From contig CAVURW010000267.1 of NCBI GenBank assembly GCA_963743595.1, positions 1-39,834 on the forward strand: a stretch of 39,834 nucleotides of DNA, read 5' to 3'. A program made the translations under genes and the position numbers. This stretch comes from CAVURW01 sp963743595 (GTDB lineage: Bacteria; Verrucomicrobiota; Verrucomicrobiia; Methylacidiphilales; UBA1321). The notes under the pieces were generated by a model, which searched no databases, was not told where the DNA came from, and saw only the letters and a program-made list of their open reading frames with translations. Below are positions 33,993 through 39,834 of the stretch, in pieces (the first letter of the stretch is position 1; every line of letters starts with the position of its first letter).

Positions 33993-34015
33993 ATTAGTAT
34001 TTCAGGCGGAAAGTG

Positions 34016-34140
34016 GTTGCCCCCCGGCCAGCCCCCACTCACCCCCATTCCCTGATTCTCCCCTTCCCCCCTCCCCTCTTCTCTTCCCTTGCCCCCCGCC
34101 CCTCCCCGCTTCTCCCCCTTGTCTCTACCTGCCCCAGACC
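34016..34140 (+). other. Polypyrimidine tract
   Basis: About 125 bases almost wholly C and T on the plus strand (for example CCCCTTCCCCCCTCCCCTCT), ending just before the amidohydrolase gene. The complementary strand is G/A-rich, with runs of four to six G that could form quadruplex or triplex DNA. Confidence 0.75.
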
Positions 34141-34153
34141 CTAAAATACCTGC

Positions 34154-35389
34154 ATGTCCTCGCCCCACCCCACCCCAGACATCGCCTACACCGCCGGTTG
34201 GCTCTGGCCCCAGCGGGGCGGTTTGCGGCGCGGCGGGGCGGTGGCGCTGCGGGCCGGGCGCATCGTGGAGGTGGCCGGCCGCCCGCCCCGGGGCTTTGCC
34301 GTGGTCGACCTGGGCGAGGGGCTGCTCATGCCCGGCCTGGTCAACGCCCACACCCACCTGGAGCTCTCCTTCCTGGCCGGCCTGGTGCCGCCCAGCGGCG
34401 ATTTCGTGGGCTGGCTGCACCAGCTGGTGGCCGCCCGCCCCGGCCACGACCAGGCCGCCGCCGGCCAGGCCACGGCCCGGGCAGTGCAAGAGCTTTTGGA
34501 CCGCGGCACGGCGCTGGTGGCCGACATCACCAACACCGGCCGCGCCCAAGAGGCCCTGGCCGCGGCGGGGCTGTCGTCGCTTAGCTTCTTCGAGGCCCTG
34601 GGCCAGGCCAAGTGCGAGCCGCCGCCCGCCGGGCTGACCTGGCAAGGGGCGGTGCTCATGGCCAACGGCGTGGCCGCCCACGCGCCCTACTCGGTGCCGG
34701 CCAGCCGCCTGGCCCTGCTCAAGCGCCGGGCCGGGCAGCTGCCTTTTTGTATCCACGCGGCCGAATCGCGGGCCGAGGTGGAGTTCATGCTGGGTGCTGG
34801 CCCCGAGGGCGCGGCCCTGGAGGAATTCCTGCTGGCCCGGGGGCTCAAGCGCGCGCACCTGGGGCTCAAGGACCTGGCGCCCCTGGCCCACCTGCTAGAC
34901 CTGGGGGTCTTGGACCGGCGCACCATGCTGGTGCACGGCGTGCAGCTGGCGCGCCCGGAGGTGGCGCAGCTGGCGGCCACGGGGGCCTCGCTGTGCCTAT
35001 GCCCGCGCTCCAACCTGGGGCTCACGGGCGGCCTGGCCCCGGTGATGGAGCTATTGGCGGCGGGCGTCAATCTGGCCCTGGGCACCGACTCCCTGGCCTC
35101 CTGCCCGGACCTCAACCTGTGGGCCGAGATGGCCACCCTGCTGGAGGCCGTCCCCGGCCTGGACCCCGAGGCGGTGCTGCACATGGCTACCGCCGGCGGC
35201 GCGGCTGCCCTGGGGCTGGCGGACCACTTCGGGCGCCTGGCGCCGGGCCTGGCCGGGCCGCCGGCCTTCGCGCCCCTGGAGACCCTGCCCCAGGGCGAGG
35301 TCCTGGCCGCCGCGGCCGGCGGGACCGGTGCCCAGGCGGGGCCGGTGCCCGGGCGGGCAACAACGGGTCGGGTGGCGTTGCGGCCTTAA
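34154..35389 (+). CDS. Amidohydrolase, aminodeoxyfutalosine deaminase-like
   Basis: 411 residues, no clear Shine-Dalgarno at the ATG. Metal ligands of the ATZ/TRZ-type amidohydrolase barrel are present: GLVNAHTHLELSFLAG (HxH), FCIHAAESRAEVEFM (His), MLVHGVQLARPEV (His), and LALGTDSLASCPDLNLW (Asp). The order and the short length match the SsnA/aminohydrolase group that includes 6-amino-6-deoxyfutalosine deaminase (MqnX) in futalosine-type menaquinone synthesis, as well as other deaminases. No mqn gene is on this side of the junction, so the substrate is inferred only from similarity. It sits between a polypyrimidine tract and a 300-base gap. Confidence 0.78.
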   Translation: MSSPHPTPDIAYTAGWLWPQRGGLRRGGAVALRAGRIVEVAGRPPRGFAVVDLGEGLLMPGLVNAHTHLELSFLAGLVPPSGDFVGWLHQLVAARPGHDQAAAGQATARAVQELLDRGTALVADITNTGRAQEALAAAGLSSLSFFEALGQAKCEPPPAGLTWQGAVLMANGVAAHAPYSVPASRLALLKRRAGQLPFCIHAAESRAEVEFMLGAGPEGAALEEFLLARGLKRAHLGLKDLAPLAHLLDLGVLDRRTMLVHGVQLARPEVAQLAATGASLCLCPRSNLGLTGGLAPVMELLAAGVNLALGTDSLASCPDLNLWAEMATLLEAVPGLDPEAVLHMATAGGAAALGLADHFGRLAPGLAGPPAFAPLETLPQGEVLAAAAGGTGAQAGPVPGRATTGRVALRP

Positions 35390-35691
35390 GCCGCGCCGGC
35401 GGCTCCCGTACAAACGCTCTTCCTCAAGCAGCCTGGGGCCGAGGGACTGGACCGCCAGCGCCAACCTCCGGCCCCGCGCCGGCCCCTCAACCCGCGAGAG
35501 CGCAAACTTTGCACGCCCGGCACAGCGGCACGCAAAAAAGAACCGCTCAGGTTTGCCCCGGTTTTTCCGGAACAGCCCACCTGCGGCAGCCGCCTGCTTT
35601 TGCAATGCAGACCTTCTTGTGCCTGCGGCACCCGGACAACAAACTTACTCCGGGCCACCCGTGGGCAGGCGGTTTTGGTGGGGCTGGCGGT
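35390..35691. other. Intergenic region without a recognised gene
   Basis: About 300 bases between the convergent amidohydrolase and thioesterase genes. Composition is GC-rich, with an AT-richer centre near 35520. Frames on both strands are shadow-like. No terminator stem I can trust. Confidence 0.35.
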
Positions 35692-36183
35692 CTAATCTTC
35701 GGGCAGGAACTTGGGCGGCAGGGGGGATTTTTCCATGAAGGCCAGGGCGTCCTTGATGGTTTGCAGACCCGGGGTGACCATGATCTTGGAGACGCCGTGG
35801 GCCAGCCAGCGCTCGCTTTGGTCCATGGCCACGGCCTCGGCCAGGCAGATGGTCTTGCCGATCTTGATGCGCCGGCCTTGCACCAAAAGCTTGCCCTGGC
35901 GCACGGGGGCCAGGTAGTCCACCTTCAAGTCCAGGGTGATGAACCCCGCCTCCGGCTCCAGTTCGCAGTAGACCGCCCAAGCGGCGGCGGTGTCGATCAC
36001 CGAGGCATAGGCCCCGCCGTGCAGAGAACCGAAGGGGTTGAGATGCTGGTGGCCTATCTCCATCGCCACCAGCGAGTAGCCCGGCCCTATCTCCTTGACC
36101 GACATGGCCAGATGACGGAAAAAGGGGCCTTGGTTGATGAGCTCCAGCACCCCGGCCACGTGCTCTGGGTTGAGGGCGGGCAT
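35692..36183 (-). CDS. PaaI-type hotdog thioesterase
   Basis: 163 residues. Hotdog fold: an N-terminal helix (LELINQGPFFRHLAMSVKEI), then the signature HQHLNPFGSLHGGAYASVID with the H-G-G, then ITLDLKVDYLAPVRQGKLLV (the typical T-x-x-L-x-x-x-Y-L-x-P). It would hydrolyse acyl-CoA thioesters in the cytoplasm. The HepT stop overlaps its ATG as TGATG, so it is translated with the toxin-antitoxin genes; a shared function is not obvious. Confidence 0.88.
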   Translation of the reverse strand: MPALNPEHVAGVLELINQGPFFRHLAMSVKEIGPGYSLVAMEIGHQHLNPFGSLHGGAYASVIDTAAAWAVYCELEPEAGFITLDLKVDYLAPVRQGKLLVQGRRIKIGKTICLAEAVAMDQSERWLAHGVSKIMVTPGLQTIKDALAFMEKSPLPPKFLPED

Positions 36184-36527
36184 CAGGAAGCGATATCTTT
36201 AAGTGCTTGTAGGGGGGCTAGCAATGGCGGCAGGTCTTGCTGGATGGTCTGCCAGATGGTCGCCGCTTCCAGGCCCCAGTATTCATGCACGGCGTAATTG
36301 CGCAGGCCGGCCATCTTACGCCAGGGCAGATCGGGGTGTTCCTCGATAACCTGCCTTGGCATCTTGCTGGCGGCCTCGCCGATGATAATGAAATTGCGGA
36401 TCACGGCGTCAACTGTCCTGGCATCAGCCCTGAACTCCTCGAAGCTCATGCCCCCCACATAGCCTTGAATCTTGGCCACGGCCTCCAGGATGTCCTGCAG
36501 GCGGAAGAGCCACTCCCTAGGCGACAT
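36183..36527 (-). CDS. hepT: HepT-like toxin (HEPN domain, DUF86)
   Basis: 114 residues from the ATG at 36527. The frame is open further upstream but that part is out of frame with mntA. The HEPN motif R-x4-H-x-Y is present: RNYAVHEYW, Arg76, His81, Tyr83. N-terminal helices (LQDILEAVAKIQGYVGGMSF) and the IRNFIIIGEAASKM stretch match DUF86. HepT toxins are RNases that are silenced by MntA, which modifies the tyrosine of this motif with AMP. It overlaps mntA by 11 bases. Confidence 0.9.
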   Translation of the reverse strand: MSPREWLFRLQDILEAVAKIQGYVGGMSFEEFRADARTVDAVIRNFIIIGEAASKMPRQVIEEHPDLPWRKMAGLRNYAVHEYWGLEAATIWQTIQQDLPPLLAPLQALKDIAS

Positions 36528-36810
36528 GGATAGCCTCGGCCAGGATGGCGGCCCTGAGGGCCGGATGCAGGGCGTTCTTGGGCACCAGGTCCACCCGCGC
36601 CACGCCCAAGAGCTCCTCCAGCCAGTATTGCAGGTCAAATATCTCGAACAGGCTAAAGGTGCGGTCGAACTCGGCCAAAAGGTCCACGTCGCTCTCCTGG
36701 CCAGCTTGTTCGCGTGCCGCGCTGCCGAACAGGGCCAGGGAGACCACGCCCCGCCGGCGCAGCTCGGCCTGGTGGGCCTGCAAGGTGGCAATGATACTCT
36801 GGCGGTCCAT
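36517..36810 (-). CDS. mntA: MntA antitoxin (minimal nucleotidyltransferase)
   Basis: 97 residues. The nucleotidyltransferase signature G-S-x10-D-x-D is intact: Gly29, Ser30 and Asp41, Asp43 in GSAAREQAGQESDVDLL. A third acidic residue fits Asp74 in VARVDLVPK. This is the MNT half of HepT-MntA type toxin-antitoxin pairs; MntA transfers AMP to the toxin. Its start overlaps the stop of the ASKHA gene upstream by one base, so it is probably co-translated. Confidence 0.9.
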   Translation of the reverse strand: MDRQSIIATLQAHQAELRRRGVVSLALFGSAAREQAGQESDVDLLAEFDRTFSLFEIFDLQYWLEELLGVARVDLVPKNALHPALRAAILAEAIHVA

Positions 36811-38785
36811 CAGCCGCTTATTTCCTTGAGGGCCTGCCGGGCCTGTTGCATGTGCTCCCAGGTGCGGGGGAAGAGCCGCTTGCCCTCGGTGTGGGGGAAG
36901 AACTGGCTTCCGGTGTAGTTGGGCATGTAGCCCGGCGCCACCGAGAGCTCGAAGTTGGTCATCTTGTCCACGATGCCGCCCACCTCGGCGCGCAGCTGGT
37001 TGCTCATGGCCACCAGGCGGGCGCCCAAGAGCGAGCCGTTGCCCACGAAGATGAAGCGCTCCAGGGGCAGCTCGGGCAAGAGCCCGATGATGATGGCCCG
37101 CTCCAGGTTGATGGACTGGCCAAAACCGCCGGCCAGGATTACCCGCTCCAGGTCGTGAATGGTCAAGCCCACGCCCTCCAACAGCGTCATGTAGGCGGCG
37201 TACATGGCCCCCTTGGCGCGCAAGAGGTTGTCGATGTCCATCTCGGTGAGCGTCATGTCGCGGCCGATCTGGGTGTCCTCAGCGAGAGCCAAGACGTACT
37301 CGGGGCCATCCTCGCCCTGGCGCACCCGGGGCAGACCCCGCTCCAGGTTGAAACGGCCGCGCTCGTCGATGATGCCGGCCAGGAGCAGCGAGGCCACCGC
37401 GGCGATGAGCCCCGAGCCGCAGATGCCCTTGGGCTTGGCCTTGCCCACGGTGATGATGGCCGGCTCGCCGGTGAGCGGGTTGACCGAGAAATTCTCGATG
37501 GCCCCCTTGCTGGCGCGCATGCCGAACTTGATGCCGCCGCCCTCGAAGGCCGGGCCGGCGCTGGCGGCCGCGCAGGCCATCCAGTCGCGGTTGCCCACCA
37601 CCACCTCGCCGTTGGTGCCCAGGTCGATGAAGAGCGTCAGGCGCTCGTCCTTGTGCATGCCGCTGCCCATGACCCCGCTGACCACGTCGCCGCCCACATA
37701 GGAAGCCACCGAGGGGAAAACCAGGAGATGGGCGTGGTCGGCCAGGCTCAGGCCAAAGCGGCTGGCCTTGATGGGCGGATAATAGGCCGCCGCCGGCACA
37801 TAGGGCTCCAGGCGAATGTACTTGGGCTCCACGCCTAGGAAAAGCTGGGTCATGGTGGTGTTGCCGGCCAGGGTGGCGATGCCGATGTCCTCCAGCTTGG
37901 CGCCCGTGTGGCGGGCCAGGGTCTTGAGCACGCCGTTGATGGATTGACCGCCGCCTCTTGCAGGCGCTTCAGCCCTCCGGGCTTGGCGGCGTGGACGATG
38001 CGGCTGATGACGTCCTCGCCAAAGCTGATCTGGGCGTTGAAATCGCCCTCGGTGCCCAGCACGGCGCCACTATTGAGATCGATGAGCTGGGCCCAGACCG
38101 TGGTGGTGCCCAGGTCGATGGCCGCGGCCAGGTTGCAATCGGATGTATCGCCGGCCTCCACGCGGGTCACCTGGTTGCGGCCGTGCTTGCGCCCCACCGG
38201 CCGCAGGATGGTGGTGGTCACCGTCCAGTCTCCCTCGCGCCAGGCGTTTGGCAGGTCGTGGATGGCCTCGAAGCGGAAGACGAAGTCGCTCTCGCCTTTC
38301 TCGCGCAAGGCGGAGAGCAGGCGGGCCACGTCGTTACGGTTGTCGGCCAGGGTGGGGGCATCGGCGCTGACCACCACCTTGGCCAGAGCCGGGTCAAAGC
38401 GCCCCTCGGCCTTGAGCTGCTCGGCGCCGATGAGCTTGGCCACGCTCGCCCCACCCGAGGCCAGGGCCTTGAGCGCCACCTTGTCCAGGGCCGACTCCAC
38501 CGGCACGCGCACCACCACGTCCTCGCGCAGGACGGCCAGGCAGGCCTGGCGCACGCCGGCCTCGGCGTCAGCGGCGCTGATCTGCTCGCTGATGCCGCCC
38601 TGCACGCTGCCCTGCTCGATGGTGATCCGGCACTTGCCGCAAAAACCCTCGCCGCCGCAGGAGGCGTTGATGTGCACGCCGGCATCCAGGGCCGCCTCCA
38701 ACACCGTGCTGCCCGCCGCGGCCTCCACGGCAATATTGAAGGGCTCGAAGAGTACTCTTACCGGCTTGTCTGCTTTATCGTTCAC
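36810..38785 (-). CDS. ASKHA corrinoid reductive activator (RACo-like), frameshifted
   Basis: Two frames make up one protein of about 657 residues. The first part (38785 to ~37940) has a [2Fe-2S] ferredoxin domain: Cys ligands in NASCGGEGFCGKCRITIEQG and RQACLAV, then an actin-like ATPase block (NLAAAIDLGTTTVWAQLIDL, the phosphate-1 loop). The second part (from ~37945 to 36810) carries ATLAGNTTMTQLFLG, the block LTLFIDLGTNGEVVVGNRDW and GFGQSINLERAIIIGLLPEL. A missing base near 37938-37950 splits it: VNPSTAC in one frame, INGVLKTLARHTG in the other. RACo-type proteins use ATP to reduce Co(II) corrinoid proteins to the active Co(I) state in the acetyl-CoA pathway or methyl transfer. The break is most likely an error or recent mutation. 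Confidence 0.88.
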
Positions 38786-39099
38786 GGCTTGACCTGTCTG
38801 GGGTTAGGTGTGCTCGACCAAAGCTCCTGGGCGGCCCTGGCCTTCTCGAGGCGTTTTTCGATAATAACCTTTATCCCCGGCCGCTTCAACGCGCCAATTA
38901 CGCGCCAATCACCGCCGGCCCAGGCCGCCAACTTCTAGCATTTTAGGATATATCGTCCCGGGGGCGCAGGTGTTATATTTGCAAACAAGTCACTGGCGCC
39001 TAGCAACGCGGCGCAAGCGCGGCCCGGCGTTTAGCCAGCGGCAGGCCAGCCTCCCGGGCCGGGGCGGGCTGGGCCATTCCGGGAGAGGAGGTCTTAATC
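38786..39099. other. Divergent intergenic region
   Basis: About 310 bases between the ASKHA gene (minus) and the receiver-kinase gene (plus). It is less GC-rich in the middle (near 38860 and 38940-38990) where promoters should lie. A strong Shine-Dalgarno, GGAGAGGAGG, sits at 39082-39091, eight bases before the TTG at 39100. Nothing else recognised. Confidence 0.45.
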
Positions 39100-39765
39100 T
39101 TGTCACGGCTCAAAATTCTGGTGGTGGATGACTCCCCCACCACCCGGGAATACTTCACCAGCATGCTGAAGAGCCTGGGGCACCAATCCCAAACCGTGGC
39201 CAGCGGCGCCGAAGCCCTGCGCAGTTTGCGCGAGAGCGACTTCGACGTGGTGCTCTGCGATTTGGTCATGCCCGAGATGGACGGCCTGGCCCTGCTCAAG
39301 CAAATGCGCAAGGAGGGCATGGAATTGCCCTTCCTCATCATCACCTCCTACGGCTCCCTGAGCACCGCCGTGGAGGCGGTGCGCTGCGGGGCCGACGACT
39401 ACATCCTGCGGCCCGGTGGATGCTGGGCTTTTGGCCCACCGCCTGGCGGTGGTGCTGGAGCGCAACCACGCCGCCCGCGACAAGAGCAAGCGCCATAACC
39501 TGGAGGGCGCCCTGGCCACCGCCGGCGCCGCGGCCCACGAGATGAACCAGCCCCTGATGGCCATCATGGCCTCGGCCGAGCTGATGCTGCTCAGCGACGA
39601 CCCGGCCCGCCTCAAGGAGCTGGCGCGGGTGGTGGTGGATCAGTCCACCCGCCTGGGCGAGATCACCCGCCGCGGACCTGGTGCGCTACCAGACCAAGGA
39701 CTTATATAGGCGACCGCCAAATCCTGGACCTGGAGGCCTCCAGCCAAAACCCGGAGGAGTCCTAG
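39100..39765 (+). CDS. REC-HisKA regulator, three apparent insertions
   Basis: TTG start with a strong Shine-Dalgarno. Receiver domain: LKILVVDDSPTTREYFTSML, phospho-acceptor in VVLCDLVMPEMDGLALL, Lys-equivalent position is Arg (ADDYILRP). Frames then change three times: an extra G near 39415, one near 39674 and an extra T near 39702. Removing one base at each site gives a continuous reading, RPVDAGLLAHRLAVVLERN, a HisKA helix with the phospho-acceptor His (AAHEMNQPLMAIMASAELML), TRRDLVRYQTKDYIGDRQIL and a stop at 39763-39765: about 220 residues. No HATPase domain follows, so it is a REC-HisKA phosphotransfer protein needing another kinase. Confidence 0.8.
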
Positions 39766-39834
39766 TGCCGGACGCGCCCCCGCCCCAGGGCAGCCTCTGC
39801 ACCCAGGCCGTGGGCTTCAACCTGACGGCGCGTT
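39765..39834 (+). CDS. Start of an unknown gene, cut by the window edge
   Basis: A GTG overlaps the previous stop as TAGTG and opens 23 codons (MPDAPPPQGSLCTQAVGFNL, then TAR). Proline-rich start with one Cys. Too short to classify; the overlap supports co-transcription with the REC-HisKA gene. Confidence 0.4.
   Translation, partial: MPDAPPPQGSLCTQAVGFNLTAR

Noticed and set aside
33245..34891. Long minus-strand frame of 548 codons
   Set aside because: Antisense to the toxin-like and amidohydrolase genes; low-complexity Gly/Gln/Arg composition typical of GC-rich shadow frames.
34612..36297. Plus-strand frame of 561 codons
   Set aside because: Out of frame with the amidohydrolase and antisense to the thioesterase; composition is Gly/Ala/Pro/Arg-rich shadow.
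37958..38938. Plus-strand frame opposite the ASKHA gene
   Set aside because: Shadow of the ASKHA/ferredoxin gene; no ribosome-binding site, no family features.
1..39834. CRISPR arrays, insertion sequences, rRNA genes
   Set aside because: No regularly spaced repeats, transposase-like frames or rRNA sequence were recognised by eye.

Overview
The window reads as two unrelated genomes joined at about position 31,770. Bases 1 to ~31,760 have moderate GC and gene content suggesting a Gram-negative heterotroph of the PVC group, most likely Verrucomicrobiota. The clues are secreted glycosidases, the futalosine menaquinone gene mqnA, an FkbM/flippase polysaccharide cluster and a type IV pilus/taxis chemosensory operon. 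This assignment is inference. Bases ~31,780 to 39,834 are very GC-rich with different codon use and look like a Desulfobacterota (former Deltaproteobacteria) genome: an ASKHA-type corrinoid reductive activator, a HepT-MntA pair and a REC-HisKA regulator. Two genes on opposite strands are cut at the same point, so a chimeric clone or assembly is the simplest explanation.

Layout, left part. 1-6154 (minus): one run of six closely spaced genes: a truncated CorA-like protein, a degenerate P-type ATPase-like protein, a secreted GH5 glycosidase, a methyltransferase, an FkbM methyltransferase and a polysaccharide flippase cut by the window edge. 6276-6817 (minus): YkgJ-type cysteine-cluster protein and tRNA-Thr(UGU). 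7279-11715: FucP-type sugar symporter, a DUF1444-like protein, hemL and a small RRM protein. 11932-13250: an AT-richer patch of three unknown genes. 13296-17855: a G3E GTPase lacking the usual metal motif, an orphan branched-chain amino-acid binding lipoprotein, an unknown membrane-anchored protein and ribD. 18215-20953 (minus): SHOCT protein, hisB, hisD. 21194-22312: mqnA and a small unknown protein. 22383-30250 (minus): a six-gene chemosensory operon (REC-PATAN, REC-PATAN, CheY, CheW, MCP, hybrid CheA) in the order of cyanobacterial pixGHIJL. 30621-31770 (minus): the C-terminal part of a GH2 beta-galactosidase with a discoidin-like domain.

Layout, right part. ~31,780-32,351: the C-terminal part of a transglutaminase-like protein. 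32,715-33,911: a ClyA/HBL-type alpha-helical pore-forming toxin candidate with a strong Shine-Dalgarno and a terminator. 34,154-35,389: an amidohydrolase resembling aminodeoxyfutalosine deaminase. 35,692-38,785 (minus): ASKHA activator (one apparent frameshift), mntA, hepT and a PaaI-type thioesterase, mostly overlapping. 39,100-39,765: a REC-HisKA regulator with three apparent single-base insertions, then the first codons of another gene.

The most interesting systems are the Pix-like operon with REC-first PATAN regulators, the paired degenerate metal transporters (a P-type ATPase without its nucleotide domain or catalytic motifs beside a CorA without its pore) and the alpha-pore-forming toxin candidate.
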